Below, piece by piece: positions 24,822 to 34,014 of a stretch of DNA of 64,000 nucleotides. The stretch is from a gamma proteobacterium SCGC AAA076-P13 (GTDB lineage Bacteria; Pseudomonadota; Gammaproteobacteria; Magnimaribacterales; D2472). The stretch's first letter is position 1. Every line of letters begins with the position of its first letter. A program made the position numbers and the translations under genes. The stretch is taken from NCBI GenBank assembly GCA_000384935.1, contig ARRA01000005.1:1-64000 (forward strand), given 5' to 3'. Below the pieces are notes generated by a model, which made no database searches, was not told the origin of the DNA, and was given only the letters and a program-made list of their open reading frames with translations.

Positions 24822-26996
24822 ATGGATGTATCGCATATATTAGACCATCTCAACGATCAGCAACGAGAAGCGGTTACGTCAGAAAAAAAGCATTTGATGG
24901 TGCTTGCTGGCGCTGGATCAGGCAAAACTAGAGTTTTAGTTCATAAAATAGCATGGGAGGTTGAGGCGCTTAATAAAAATCCAGGGTCAATTATGGCAGT
25001 TACTTTTACTAATAAAGCTGCTCTTGAAATGAGATCAAGAATTGAAGAATTATTACAAGCACCGATGCTAGATGGATGGGTTGGTACTTTTCATGGCCTT
25101 GCACACAAAATGCTTAAACGCTTCCACAAGGAGGCTGGCTTGAGTAGCGGATTCACAATTCTAGACTCAGATGACCAGTTAAGAATAATTAAAAGAATTT
25201 CTAAAGAGCTTGATCTTGATGAGGCCACTTGGCCATCAAGACAGAGTCAATGGCAGATAAATTCATGGAAGGATGAAGGATTCAGAAACGATCTTGTAGA
25301 CGATAAGGGTGACTTTGCGCGAGAAACGATTAAGAAAATATATAAAGAATATGAGGCCACTTGCTTAAGAGATAACCTGGTAGATTTTGGTGAGTTATTA
25401 CTTAGATCTTATGAAATCGTCAGAGATAATACCTCGGTAAAATCTTTTTTCCATTCAAGATTTAGATCAATATTGGTAGACGAGTTCCAAGATACAAACA
25501 CCATTCAATATAACTGGTTATTAGAAATAGCTTCATCAGAAGCATCTATAACGGCAGTTGGAGACGATGATCAGTCTATATATGGGTGGAGAGGAGCCAA
25601 GGTTGAAAATGTAGATTCTTTTACTAAAACATTCGACGACACAGAAATCATTAGGCTTGAACAAAATTACAGATCTACAAATATAATTTTAGGAGCTGCA
25701 AATGCTCTTATTGAAAACAACACAGATAGGCTTGGAAAAAATCTTTGGACAGAAAAACTTGAGGGAGAGCAGATAGTTTTATATCAAGCTTATAACGAAC
25801 AAGATGAGGCTAGATTTGTAGCTGATGTCCTAAAGGACTGGATGAATAAAGGAGAAATGTATGAGGATGCTGCTGTTCTTTATAGATCTAATGCACAATC
25901 AAGGGCTCTTGAAGAAGCTCTTTTAAGATCAAGCATCCCATATAGAATTTATGGAGGACAAAGGTTCTATGAAAGATTAGAAATTAAAAATGCTATCGCG
26001 TATTTAAAAGTAATTTTTAATCACTCTGATAACCCAGCATTTGAAAGATCAATCTCCAATCCAACAAGAGGTGTTGGGGAAAAAACATTAGCAAAAATCA
26101 GAGGAGCTGCAAAGCAACATAACATGTCATACATCAAAGCATCAGCAAAGCTTGTTGATGAGGGCTCAATTTCTGGCAGAGGTGGCGCTGGGCTATCTTC
26201 ATATTTGCAGTTCATATTAAGGTGCAAAGAATACATAGAGGAAAATCCCCTATCAGATCTCATGGAAGAGATTATTAAAACATCTGGATTAGTCGCATAT
26301 CACGCTAAAGAGCCAGGAGAAAAAGGAAAAACAAGAGTAGAAAACTTAGAAGAGCTTGTTTCTGCAACTGCTAACTTTGAGCAAAGTATCAAAGAAGATA
26401 AGCCTAACAAAGAAATTGCAGAACAATACTTAGATATGATTTCCTTAGACTCTGGAGATAGACAAGCATCAGAGCATGATGATGCAGCCCAACTTATGAC
26501 TCTTCATTCAGCAAAAGGGTTAGAGTTCAAACTTGTTCTTATGACTGGACTTGAGGAAAGTTTATTTCCTCATGGCAGATCAATGGAAAATCCATCACAA
26601 CTTCAGGAAGAGAGAAGACTTTGTTATGTTGGTATTACAAGAGCAATGGAAAAACTATATATAACCCATGCCGAATCAAGAAGACTGCACGGCTCTGATA
26701 CATTTAATCCTCCATCTCGATTTTTGAGAGAAATACCCAAAGGCCTAATTAATGAGATCAGGCCGAGAGCGCAAACCAATATCCCTTATAATAGAAAGGA
26801 TTTTAAAGAAACAAAGTTTGAATTCGAGGATGAAATAGGAATTTCATTAGGCCAAAGAGTTTTACACAAAACATTTGGAGAGGGAGTGGTTCTTAATTAT
26901 GAGGGCTCAGGAGATGCGGCTAGAGTTCAAATCAATTTCAATAAAGCAGGAACAAAATGGCTTGTGATGGCTTATGCAAAACTAGAAAAATTATGA
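24822..26996 (+). CDS. uvrD: DNA helicase II UvrD
   Basis: A 724-residue superfamily 1A helicase. Walker A is GAGSGKT at 30-36, with motif Ia TFTNKAALEM, motif II DEFQDTN, motif III GDDDQSIYGWRGA, motif V TLHSAKGLEF and motif VI ERRLCYVGITRA. The C-terminus has the UvrD/PcrA Tudor-like segment (GQRVLHKTFGEGVVL). UvrD unwinds DNA in nucleotide excision and mismatch repair. The length fits (E. coli 720). The stop overlaps the start of the TRAP binding-protein gene. Confidence 0.95.
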   Translation: MDVSHILDHLNDQQREAVTSEKKHLMVLAGAGSGKTRVLVHKIAWEVEALNKNPGSIMAVTFTNKAALEMRSRIEELLQAPMLDGWVGTFHGLAHKMLKRFHKEAGLSSGFTILDSDDQLRIIKRISKELDLDEATWPSRQSQWQINSWKDEGFRNDLVDDKGDFARETIKKIYKEYEATCLRDNLVDFGELLLRSYEIVRDNTSVKSFFHSRFRSILVDEFQDTNTIQYNWLLEIASSEASITAVGDDDQSIYGWRGAKVENVDSFTKTFDDTEIIRLEQNYRSTNIILGAANALIENNTDRLGKNLWTEKLEGEQIVLYQAYNEQDEARFVADVLKDWMNKGEMYEDAAVLYRSNAQSRALEEALLRSSIPYRIYGGQRFYERLEIKNAIAYLKVIFNHSDNPAFERSISNPTRGVGEKTLAKIRGAAKQHNMSYIKASAKLVDEGSISGRGGAGLSSYLQFILRCKEYIEENPLSDLMEEIIKTSGLVAYHAKEPGEKGKTRVENLEELVSATANFEQSIKEDKPNKEIAEQYLDMISLDSGDRQASEHDDAAQLMTLHSAKGLEFKLVLMTGLEESLFPHGRSMENPSQLQEERRLCYVGITRAMEKLYITHAESRRLHGSDTFNPPSRFLREIPKGLINEIRPRAQTNIPYNRKDFKETKFEFEDEIGISLGQRVLHKTFGEGVVLNYEGSGDAARVQINFNKAGTKWLVMAYAKLEKL

Positions 26997-28084
26997 TGAT
27001 AAAAAAATATTCTTACCTTTTAACAATCTTATTAATTATTGGGTGTTCAGATAATAAGGAGGCCAGAAGCGAGCCTTCAATAGACTCTCAAAAAACTTAT
27101 AACTGGAGATTGGTAACGGCATGGCCAAAAAACTACCCCGGTTTAGGAATGGCTCCTGAGAGAATTGCTGACTTGGTTGAAGAAATGAGTAACGGTCAAA
27201 TGAAGATCACTGTATATGGTGCTGGCGAACAAGTCCCAGCCTTTGGAGTTTTTGACGCTGTTTCAAGTGGAGCACATCAGATGGGCCACAGTGGGGGATA
27301 TTTCTGGAAAGGCAAAGCCCCGGCTGCACAATTTTTTACAGGCGTTCCTTTTGGTCTTACTGCTGATGAGATCAATGCATGGACTAATCGCGGAGGAGGC
27401 ATCGAGCTCTGGAGAGAAGTTTATGAACCATTTAATATCTATCCAATTCCTGCCGGCAATACAGGCACCCAAATGTTTGGGTGGTTTAATAAAGAGATAA
27501 ATTCTCTAGAAGATATCAAGGGATTAAAAATGAGGATTCCTGGGATAGGCGGAGAAGTTCTAGAAAGAGCCGGCGGCATTCCAGTAACTCTTCCGGGGGG
27601 AGAGCTATTTACCGCTCTTCAAACTGGTGTCATTGATGCAACTGAATGGGTTGGTCCATACAATGATTTAACTTTTGGGTTTCATCAAGCTGCAAAGTAT
27701 TACTATTACCCGGGATGGCATGAGCCTGGATCAATGCTTGAACTTTTAATAAACATGGATGAGTGGGAAGCTCTACCAAAACATCTTCAAGTTATTATTG
27801 ATACTGCTTCCAAAGCTGTTAACCAAGATATTTTAGATGAATATACTGCAAGAAATAACAGAGCTCTTAGAGAATTAGTGGATGTCCATGGGGTTGAATT
27901 AAGAAAACTTCCAGATGACGTGATAGCAGAATTTAAAATAATAGCGACTGAAATTTTGGAAGAGAATGCGTCAGAGGATGAAATGGTTAATAAGGTTTAT
28001 CAGTCTTACAAACAATTTAAAGAAGAGGTTACTGCCTACCATAAGGTATCTGAAGATGCTTTTGTAAAGGCAAGAAATAATTAG
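26993..28084 (+). CDS. TRAP transporter substrate-binding lipoprotein (DctP family)
   Basis: A 363-residue DctP/TAXI-like binding protein. It starts at the ATG at 26993, overlapping the uvrD stop, followed by a second ATG. The signal peptide ends in a lipobox (LIIGC, Cys18), so this is a lipoprotein. It has WRLVTAWPKNYPG, then GAGEQVPAFGVFDAV, then LKMRIPGIGG and IDATEWVGPYND, all typical of the DctP-type ligand-binding fold; family members bind C4-dicarboxylates, alpha-keto acids or lactate. The membrane subunits are found at 30344-32136 on the other strand, separated by lipB, lipA and two small genes. Confidence 0.85.
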   Translation: MMIKKYSYLLTILLIIGCSDNKEARSEPSIDSQKTYNWRLVTAWPKNYPGLGMAPERIADLVEEMSNGQMKITVYGAGEQVPAFGVFDAVSSGAHQMGHSGGYFWKGKAPAAQFFTGVPFGLTADEINAWTNRGGGIELWREVYEPFNIYPIPAGNTGTQMFGWFNKEINSLEDIKGLKMRIPGIGGEVLERAGGIPVTLPGGELFTALQTGVIDATEWVGPYNDLTFGFHQAAKYYYYPGWHEPGSMLELLINMDEWEALPKHLQVIIDTASKAVNQDILDEYTARNNRALRELVDVHGVELRKLPDDVIAEFKIIATEILEENASEDEMVNKVYQSYKQFKEEVTAYHKVSEDAFVKARNN

Positions 28085-28686
28085 TGTCAGACGAACTTAC
28101 TTTTAAATCATTAGGAACTGCAAATTATCTAGAAACATTAGATGGCATGAAGGCTCATCTAAAGTCTGATAACTTTCAGAATGAAATATGGATGCTAGAA
28201 CATCCTCCTGTTTTTACTCTTGGGACTGCTGCAGATAATCAACATGTATTAGATGCCAGAGATATTCCAGTTATCCAATCTGACAGAGGCGGCGAGGTAA
28301 CTTATCACGGTCCAGGGCAGCTAGTAATTTATTTTATGATTGATGTAAAAAGAAATAAACTTGGACCGAAAAGCTTGGTTAAGACTCTCCAAGAATTTAC
28401 CAGGTCTCTTCTGGCTAACTATTCGATAGAATCTGATTTTATAGAGGGCGCACCTGGGGTGTATGTAAATGGAAAAAAAATTGCTTCCATTGGCTTGAGA
28501 ATTTCTAAGGGCAAGACCTACCATGGAATAAGTATCAATGTGGATATGGATCTAACACCATTTTCCTATATAAATCCCTGTGGATACAAAGGGTTAGAAG
28601 TTGCCCAGATAAAAGATTATAAAAAAGATATAACACTTAAAGAAGTAGAACGACTTGCAATTAAACTTTTAGAACCTATATTTTAG
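28084..28686 (+). CDS. lipB: Octanoyl-[acyl-carrier-protein] transferase LipB
   Basis: A 200-residue octanoyltransferase. The motif [13 protein letters not shown] lies at 68-80, the catalytic lysine is K132 in GKKIASIG, and the acyl-thioester cysteine is C166 in INPCGYKG. LipB moves octanoate from ACP to lipoyl domains of 2-oxoacid dehydrogenases and GcvH. The start is GTG, overlapping the previous stop by 1 base. It is followed 2 bases later by lipA, the partner enzyme. Confidence 0.95.
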   Translation: MSDELTFKSLGTANYLETLDGMKAHLKSDNFQNEIWMLEHPPVFTLGTAADNQHVLDARDIPVIQSDRGGEVTYHGPGQLVIYFMIDVKRNKLGPKSLVKTLQEFTRSLLANYSIESDFIEGAPGVYVNGKKIASIGLRISKGKTYHGISINVDMDLTPFSYINPCGYKGLEVAQIKDYKKDITLKEVERLAIKLLEPIF

Positions 28687-28688
28687 AT

Positions 28689-29663
28689 ATGGAAATTATT
28701 CCGACACAAAAAATTGTCAATAGAGACGGGGTAAAGGCTGTTAAGAATGGCCAAAAGGGAAATCAGTATTCCCACATCCCTAATCTAAAAAAACCAGACT
28801 GGCTAAGAGTCAAAGCACAGTTCAATCCAAACTTTCATAAAATAAAAGATCAGGTAGCAGAAAAAAAACTTAATACTGTTTGTGAAGAGGCGCATTGCCC
28901 TAACATTTCTGAGTGCTGGTCGGCCGGAACCGCCACTTTTATGTTGATGGGCTCAGTTTGTACAAGAGCATGTAAGTTTTGCTCAGTAGATACTGGAAAC
29001 CCTAAGGGTTGGTTAGATCATGACGAGCCAATGAATACAGCAAAAGCAGTTGAGATAATGAAATTAAAGTATGTTGTCCTAACCTCTGTAAATAGGGATG
29101 ATTTGCCTGATGGTGGTGCAAAGCATTTTGCAGATACAGTAAAGCTTATTAAAGATCTAAATCCTGGGACTGCTGTAGAAGCCTTAACACCAGATTTCAA
29201 AGGCTTGTCGTCTTCAATCGATACTATCGTTAATTGCGGACTGGAGGTTTTTGCTCAAAATATAGAAACAGTTGAAAGACTTACCCACCCAGTTCGAGAT
29301 ATCAGAGCAGGCTATCAACAAACTCTAGATGTTTTGGCTGAATCAAAAAGAATAAACCCAAAAGTCCTCACAAAGACAAGTCTTATCCTAGGGCTTGGAG
29401 AAACAGATGAAGAGATTGAAGAAACAATGGATGATTTAATAGAAAATCAAGTTGATATTCTTACAATCGGCCAGTACTTAAGACCAACTCTTAATCATCT
29501 TCCTATCGAAAGATGGGTAACTCCTGAGGAATTTGAGACATATAGAGAAATTGGCTTGAAAAAAGGATTTCTTGAAGTAGTTTCTGGGCCAATGGTCAGA
29601 TCAAGTTACAGAGCAGAAAGAGCTCTTGAAAAAAATAACGCAGGGCTTGGTAAGGCAATCTAA
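28689..29663 (+). CDS. lipA: Lipoyl synthase LipA
   Basis: A 324-residue radical-SAM enzyme that inserts two sulfurs into octanoyl groups. The auxiliary cluster cysteines are C65, C70 and C76 ([12 protein letters not shown]), and the radical-SAM cluster is C91, C95 and C98 (CTRACKFC). The C-terminal [11 protein letters not shown] carries the conserved R-S-S-Y. All expected residues are present. It is co-transcribed with lipB. Confidence 0.97.
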   Translation: MEIIPTQKIVNRDGVKAVKNGQKGNQYSHIPNLKKPDWLRVKAQFNPNFHKIKDQVAEKKLNTVCEEAHCPNISECWSAGTATFMLMGSVCTRACKFCSVDTGNPKGWLDHDEPMNTAKAVEIMKLKYVVLTSVNRDDLPDGGAKHFADTVKLIKDLNPGTAVEALTPDFKGLSSSIDTIVNCGLEVFAQNIETVERLTHPVRDIRAGYQQTLDVLAESKRINPKVLTKTSLILGLGETDEEIEETMDDLIENQVDILTIGQYLRPTLNHLPIERWVTPEEFETYREIGLKKGFLEVVSGPMVRSSYRAERALEKNNAGLGKAI

Positions 29664-29695
29664 AAAGCTGTTCATCAATTAAATAGCTACGTATC

Positions 29696-29704
29696 TGTTA
29701 TGAT
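29696..29704 (+). promoter_or_regulatory. Extended -10 promoter for DUF805 gene
   Basis: TG at 29696-29697, one base, then TATGAT at 29699-29704 gives a TGnTATGAT extended -10. It lies 32 bases before the ATG of the DUF805 gene, which has its own AGGA Shine-Dalgarno. No -35 is evident, as expected for an extended -10. Confidence 0.45.
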
Positions 29705-29736
29705 ATGTTTTAAATAAATACGCAAATAGGAAAATT

Positions 29737-30099
29737 ATGAATTTCATAACAGCAATAAAAACAGTACTTTTTAAAAAGTATGCAAACTTTAATGGCAGAG
29801 CAAGTAGGAGTGAGTTTTGGTTTTTTCAACTAGCGTATTTTTTGTTGGCATTAGCGATTTCAGTTTTTACCACTTCAGAACAATGGCTTCCTTCAGTAGC
29901 CCTTGATGTTTTAGTAATACTTCCAGTTCTAGCAGTAAGTGCAAGGCGTCTTCACGATACTGGAAGAAGTGGCTGGAATCAATTATGGGCAATAACAATT
30001 ATTGGCCTTATACCTCTACTATATTGGTATTGCTCAAAGAGTTCAGATGAAGGTAATAGATTTGGATCGAACCCATTGTTATCAGACAACATCGTCTAA
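29737..30099 (+). CDS. DUF805 family membrane protein
   Basis: A 120-residue DUF805 protein. The family start FNGRASRSEFWFFQLAY is complete, with the RRLHDTGRSGWNQLW block at residues about 70-84, and helices at about 28-48, 52-66 and 84-103. The function is unknown; E. coli YhaH and YhaI are relatives. It probably has its own promoter at 29696-29704. Confidence 0.9.
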   Translation: MNFITAIKTVLFKKYANFNGRASRSEFWFFQLAYFLLALAISVFTTSEQWLPSVALDVLVILPVLAVSARRLHDTGRSGWNQLWAITIIGLIPLLYWYCSKSSDEGNRFGSNPLLSDNIV

Positions 30100-30177
30100 T
30101 TTTTTAAATTATAGAAATATAGCTTTTTATTTATAATTTTATTAGTATTGAAAGATGAATAAATCTTTACAAAGCTA

Positions 30178-30333
30178 TTGAATAGTCACTTAAAAGATGT
30201 AGATAAGAGCTATCTTCAACATTTGTATCATGCATGGAGTATGGCATTTGCCTTAATCATTCATGGTTTATTTCCAAGCATTCTTAAGGATTATGCTAGT
30301 GACAAGATGTGTGAGCACCAAGACGAAACCTAA
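30178..30333 (+). CDS. Small DUF6356-like membrane protein
   Basis: A TTG at 30178 opens a 51-codon frame ending at TAA 30331-30333. The protein has SHLKDVDKSYLQHLYHAW, then a hydrophobic helix MAFALIIHGLFPSIL, and ends in SDKMCEHQDET. This resembles the DUF6356 pattern of an N-terminal H-L-x-x-x-G-x-x-Y-x-x-H followed by one or two helices. No ATG is available, because an in-frame stop lies at 30160. The 78-base gap before it (30100-30177) is AT-rich. It ends 10 bases before the convergent dctM. Confidence 0.5.
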   Translation: MNSHLKDVDKSYLQHLYHAWSMAFALIIHGLFPSILKDYASDKMCEHQDET

Positions 30334-30343
30334 CTTTAATATC

Positions 30344-31681
30344 TTATAAAACAATAAAAGGAAATACCAAGACTAATGTCAGTATAGCCAATTGAATTAT
30401 GATAAATGGAATCACCCCTTTATAAATTTCAGATGTTTTGATGTTTTGGTCAGCCACTCCTCTTAAATAAAAAAGAGAAAATCCAAATGGTGGTGTTAAA
30501 AATGATGTCTGTAAATTAATTGCCAAAAGAATTGCTAACCAGACAGGATCAAAACCCATCATGAGAAGAGGTGGAGCAACCAGCGGCACTATGACATAGC
30601 ATATCTCTATAAAATCCAAGATGAAGCCAAGTAAAAACACAAACAACAGGACAAAAATAAGAGCTGTATAAGGGCCGCCTGGCAAAGAGCCAAAAACAAG
30701 ATCAATTAATTCATCTCCTCCAACCCCTCTAAATATTAGCGAGAATATAGAAGCACCAATTAATATTGTAAAAATCATTGTTGAGACAATTGCAGTCTTT
30801 TGGCTAGCGTCTTGGATAAAAGCTAAATTAAATTTGCCATTCACCATTGCAATAATTAATGCTCCCATGGCGCCAATAGCAGATGCTTCAGTTGGAGTAG
30901 CAATTCCTCCAATAATAGACCCTAACACCAGAATTATGAGAATAAGTGGAAGAGCAAGTGTTTTAAGAATTTCTGATATTGGAGCATTCTTGGCATTTGG
31001 CTCAAAGAAAATATTTGGATTCTTATGATTTTGGTAAAGGGTATAAAATAGGTAACCAAGACAAATCATTATGCCTGGAATGATAGCCCCAACAAAAAGA
31101 TCTCCAACAGTTACCGTTTTCTGAGAAAAAATTCCCATATTATTCTGTGCTCTTTGGTAGGCATTAGACATAACATCTCCAAGGAGAACAAGTGCTATTG
31201 AGGGAGGTATAATTTGGCCAAGGGTTCCTGTAGAAGCAACAAGCCCTGATGAGAAATCTTTCTTATATCCTTGTTGAATAAGAACTGGCAATGACATAAG
31301 TCCCATAGTTACAACTGTTGCTCCAACAATACCCGTGCTCGCAGCAAGAAGAGCACCCACAACAATAATAGAAATGCTTAAGCCACCTCTAATATTCTTA
31401 AATGCTAAGGCCATATTTGCGAGCATTTTTGCAGCAACCCCAGATCTTTCAAGGATGGTTCCCATAAAGATAAAGAGAGGAACAGCAAGTAGAGTTACGT
31501 TGTTCATGATCCCGAATATTCTTAATGGAATACTTTTTAAGATTGATTCATCAAATATCCCTAAAGGTATGCATATCAACGCAAATAATATTGAAACGCC
31601 AGATAGCGTAAATGCTACAGGGTACCCAAGCAGTAATGCAGAGCAAATGAGAACCAGTAATAGTAAAGGTACTATTTCCAT
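30344..31681 (-). CDS. dctM: TRAP transporter large permease subunit DctM
   Basis: A 445-residue TRAP large membrane subunit with about 12 helices. Family motifs are PLFIFMGTILERSGVA, GGLSISIIVVGALLAASTGIVGATV, GTLGQIIPPSIALVLLGD and SFLTPPFGFSLFYLRG. With DctQ it forms the sodium-driven membrane domain of the transporter. It overlaps dctQ by 10 bases. The matching substrate-binding subunit is probably the lipoprotein at 26993-28084 on the opposite strand. Confidence 0.92.
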   Translation of the reverse strand: MEIVPLLLLVLICSALLLGYPVAFTLSGVSILFALICIPLGIFDESILKSIPLRIFGIMNNVTLLAVPLFIFMGTILERSGVAAKMLANMALAFKNIRGGLSISIIVVGALLAASTGIVGATVVTMGLMSLPVLIQQGYKKDFSSGLVASTGTLGQIIPPSIALVLLGDVMSNAYQRAQNNMGIFSQKTVTVGDLFVGAIIPGIMICLGYLFYTLYQNHKNPNIFFEPNAKNAPISEILKTLALPLILIILVLGSIIGGIATPTEASAIGAMGALIIAMVNGKFNLAFIQDASQKTAIVSTMIFTILIGASIFSLIFRGVGGDELIDLVFGSLPGGPYTALIFVLLFVFLLGFILDFIEICYVIVPLVAPPLLMMGFDPVWLAILLAINLQTSFLTPPFGFSLFYLRGVADQNIKTSEIYKGVIPFIIIQLAILTLVLVFPFIVL

Positions 31682-32136
31682 TTTATTTTTATTAATTGAT
31701 TAATAAGCGCAGCTATTAGCGTTAAGGGAAACAAAAGCATAAATGTTTTTTGGATATATACGTAATCAAGTCCACCAGATTCTGTTGAGACCTCCTGCAT
31801 GCTCCACGATGCAGAAACAACTTCTAATGAATAAATAAATATTACAGCCGTAACGGGAAGTAAAAATATAATACCGAAAATGCTATTTACTAGATTCTTG
31901 TATTTAGCAGATGACTCTCTATAGAAAATATCTACACGAACATGCTCATCCTCATTAAATACATACCCGGCGCAACCAAGAAAAACTAAAGCATGAAAAT
32001 ACATAGTCAATTCTTGAAGGTCGGTTCTTCCAATACCAAAAAAATACCTACTCACAATAACTATAATCATAAGCAAAACCATTATTGGTATAAGGCATGA
32101 AATTGTTTTCCCTATAAAATTTATATACTTTTCCAT
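31672..32136 (-). CDS. dctQ: TRAP transporter small permease subunit DctQ
   Basis: A 154-residue protein with four helices (about 9-29, 43-63, 88-108 and 127-147). It contains the family signatures RTDLQELTMYFHALVFLGC and GYVFNEDEHVRVDIFY. It is the small TRAP membrane subunit and precedes dctM in the same transcript. It diverges from yaaA, with a Fur-like box in the 45-base spacer. Confidence 0.9.
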   Translation of the reverse strand: MEKYINFIGKTISCLIPIMVLLMIIVIVSRYFFGIGRTDLQELTMYFHALVFLGCAGYVFNEDEHVRVDIFYRESSAKYKNLVNSIFGIIFLLPVTAVIFIYSLEVVSASWSMQEVSTESGGLDYVYIQKTFMLLFPLTLIAALINQLIKIKWK

Positions 32137-32165
32137 AATTTTAATTAGAAGTATTTTCTTTATTT

Positions 32166-32184
32166 AGTTAGAATCATTATCATG
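32166..32184. promoter_or_regulatory. Fur-like box over the yaaA start and -10
   Basis: AGTTAGAATCATTATCATG matches 15 of 19 positions of the gammaproteobacterial Fur pattern AATGAGAATCATTCTCATT by eye. It includes a TAGAAT -10 hexamer (32169-32174) seven bases before the yaaA ATG. It is also within a wider imperfect palindrome at 32171-32194 (11 of 12 pairs). Confidence 0.5.
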
Positions 32185-32949
32185 ATAATAATTCTCTCTC
32201 CAGCAAAAACACTTGATTATAGTGTTGACCCTAAAAGCAATCATACTGCACCGCAGTTTTTAAGCCAATCTTCTAGTCTTATTAAGACTTTAAAAGAAAA
32301 AGAGCCTAAAGATATAGCTAGCTTAATGGGGCTTAGTGATAAATTAGCTACTCTAAATTTTGATAGGTACCAGTCATGGAAAGCAGCTAAAACTGTCTCC
32401 AAAGACGCAAAGCCTTCAATGCTGGTCTTTAAGGGAGATGTATATCAGGGACTAGATGCAGAAAACTTTAATAATAAACAGCTAAAATTTGCTCAGAAAC
32501 ATCTTAGGATTTTATCTGGGCTATATGGAATTCTTCGTCCCATGGATATCATCAAGCCTTATAGACTTGAAATGGGTACTAAGCTGAAAACACCAAAAGG
32601 TAAAAACTTATATGAATTTTGGGACAAGAGAGTCCAAGAAAATGTTCTAGACGACTTGGCTGCTCAAAAATCTGATTTATTAATAAATCTTGCTTCCAAG
32701 GAGTATTTTAGCGTTCTAGGAAAAATGCCTGATTATATTAATGTTATCTCACCAGTTTTTAAAGATTACAAAAATGGTAAACATAAAATCATTAGTTTTT
32801 ATGCAAAAAGGGCCAGAGGCTTAATGGCTAAATGGATTATCGAAAATAATATTAAAGATTTCGAGCAGTTATCTCAATTTAATCTAGACGGCTATTACTT
32901 TTCAAAAGCAGAATCTTCTGCAGCTGAACCAGTTTTTTTAAGAGATTAG
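32182..32949 (+). CDS. yaaA: Peroxide stress protein YaaA (DUF328)
   Basis: A 255-residue YaaA. The family start IILSPAKTLDY, then LMGLSDKLATLN, GDVYQGLDAE, RILSGLYGILRPMD and MGTKL, and the C-terminal ISFYAKRARGLMA, are all present. E. coli YaaA lowers free iron during peroxide stress and is controlled by OxyR. Here a Fur-like box covers the promoter and start, which would tie its expression to iron. The gene appears monocistronic, and its transcript could be leaderless. It converges on the dienoyl-CoA isomerase-like gene 6 bases downstream. Confidence 0.93.
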   Translation: MIIILSPAKTLDYSVDPKSNHTAPQFLSQSSSLIKTLKEKEPKDIASLMGLSDKLATLNFDRYQSWKAAKTVSKDAKPSMLVFKGDVYQGLDAENFNNKQLKFAQKHLRILSGLYGILRPMDIIKPYRLEMGTKLKTPKGKNLYEFWDKRVQENVLDDLAAQKSDLLINLASKEYFSVLGKMPDYINVISPVFKDYKNGKHKIISFYAKRARGLMAKWIIENNIKDFEQLSQFNLDGYYFSKAESSAAEPVFLRD

Positions 32950-32955
32950 TTCAGG

Positions 32956-33813
32956 CTAAATTAGGCCTTCTTTTTCCCAGAAAGACTTTTTAGGCTCTAG
33001 ATCGTCATATTCACCATTCGTCTTGTTTACATAAGCTTTCATAGCTTCTTGCATATCTTTGCCACTAATAAGACTGGCATTCCAAACAGCATGAAAGTCT
33101 AATGAATCTCTTACGGTGTGATCTCTAGCATAGTTAATTTGTTTTTTAATTACTCTTGTTACTAAAGGAGACTTACTAGCTATATTTTCAGCTATCTTCT
33201 GAACTTCTTTAGCAAGCGTTTCCTCAGATTCAAAAACTTCATTCACAAAGCCTAAAGATTTTGCTTCAGCAGAATCAAATTTTCTTCCGGTAAATGCTAG
33301 CTCTCTTAATTTAGCTAATGGTATTAGAGATGGAAGCCTTTGAAGGGTACCAACATCAGCCGCTATCCCAATATCCACTTCCGCAATTTTAAAAAAAGCA
33401 TTCTCTGAACAATATCTCATATCACAAGCAGCAGTCATATCTATTGCTCCACCAACACAAGCTCCCTGAATAGATGCTATTGTTGGCATTCTACATTCTT
33501 CTAATGCAGTGAATGCGTCTTGAAGCTCAAGAACTTCATGATAAAAAACCTCTCTCTGCCTTGCTGGGTCTACCTCAACTTCAGATTTTTTTGGCGGTAC
33601 AAAAGTAGAAAGGTCCATTCCAGCACTAAAGTGCTTTCCTTGACCGGATAAAACGATAACCCTTGCTTCAGAATTCTTATCTATTTCTTTAATGATATCA
33701 GGCAGCTCTTTCCAAAAAACTCTTATCATTGAGTTCATCTTATCAGGCCTATTCATTGAGATATGCGCAATACCTCCATCTATAGTCACGTCAAAACAAG
33801 TTGTCTTATTCAT
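32956..33813 (-). CDS. Enoyl-CoA hydratase/isomerase, probable delta3,5-delta2,4-dienoyl-CoA isomerase
   Basis: A 285-residue crotonase-family enzyme. The block EVDIGIAADVGTLQRLP is the signature of ECH1-type dienoyl-CoA isomerases, which carry the catalytic Glu and Asp in it. The oxyanion segment is HFSAGMDLSTF and the second is GACVGGAIDMTAACDMRY. It would rearrange unsaturated acyl-CoAs in beta-oxidation of odd-position double bonds. I chose the ATG at 33813, since the longer frame to 33843 runs into the upstream small gene. Its start overlaps that gene's stop by 8 bases. Confidence 0.8.
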   Translation of the reverse strand: MNKTTCFDVTIDGGIAHISMNRPDKMNSMIRVFWKELPDIIKEIDKNSEARVIVLSGQGKHFSAGMDLSTFVPPKKSEVEVDPARQREVFYHEVLELQDAFTALEECRMPTIASIQGACVGGAIDMTAACDMRYCSENAFFKIAEVDIGIAADVGTLQRLPSLIPLAKLRELAFTGRKFDSAEAKSLGFVNEVFESEETLAKEVQKIAENIASKSPLVTRVIKKQINYARDHTVRDSLDFHAVWNASLISGKDMQEAMKAYVNKTNGEYDDLEPKKSFWEKEGLI

Positions 33814-33967
33814 TTTCAGCCAACTTGATGGAGTCATTAACAATCACACGCATTTTTTCAACATGCTCAAATGTTTTATGATGGGACAAAACAACTTTTC
33901 TATCCTCGCTCAAAAGAACGAACATTTTTTTTAATTGATTTAAATTATCTAATAGCTCATTACTCAT
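33806..33967 (-). CDS. Small helical protein upstream of dienoyl-CoA isomerase
   Basis: A 53-residue protein from the ATG at 33967 (MSNELLDNLNQLKKMF), stop at 33806-33808. Leucines and charged residues suggest a coiled coil. An ATG at 33997 would extend it by ten residues, but it lies on the palindrome used by the divergent gene. The 3' overlap with the isomerase start implies coupling. No family is recognised. Confidence 0.5.
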   Translation of the reverse strand: MSNELLDNLNQLKKMFVLLSEDRKVVLSHHKTFEHVEKMRVIVNDSIKLAENE

Positions 33968-33993
33968 ATTCTTGTACTCTAAATTATTTATTA

Positions 33994-34005
33994 GCATTAT
34001 AATGC
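33994..34005. promoter_or_regulatory. Perfect palindrome GCATTATAATGC containing a -10 on both strands
   Basis: This 12-base perfect palindrome contains TATAAT on the plus strand (33998-34003) and on the minus strand (34001-33996). It lies between the divergent small helical gene and the acid phosphatase gene. The plus-strand hexamer is 11 bases before the ATG at 34015, so the leader would be about five nucleotides. No -35 fits well on either strand. Confidence 0.4.
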
Positions 34006-34014
34006 TCTTAATCT

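Noticed and set aside
27216..27500. A 94-residue plus-strand frame within the TRAP binding-protein gene
   Set aside because: It lies wholly inside the better supported DctP frame and has no family-like sequence or Shine-Dalgarno.
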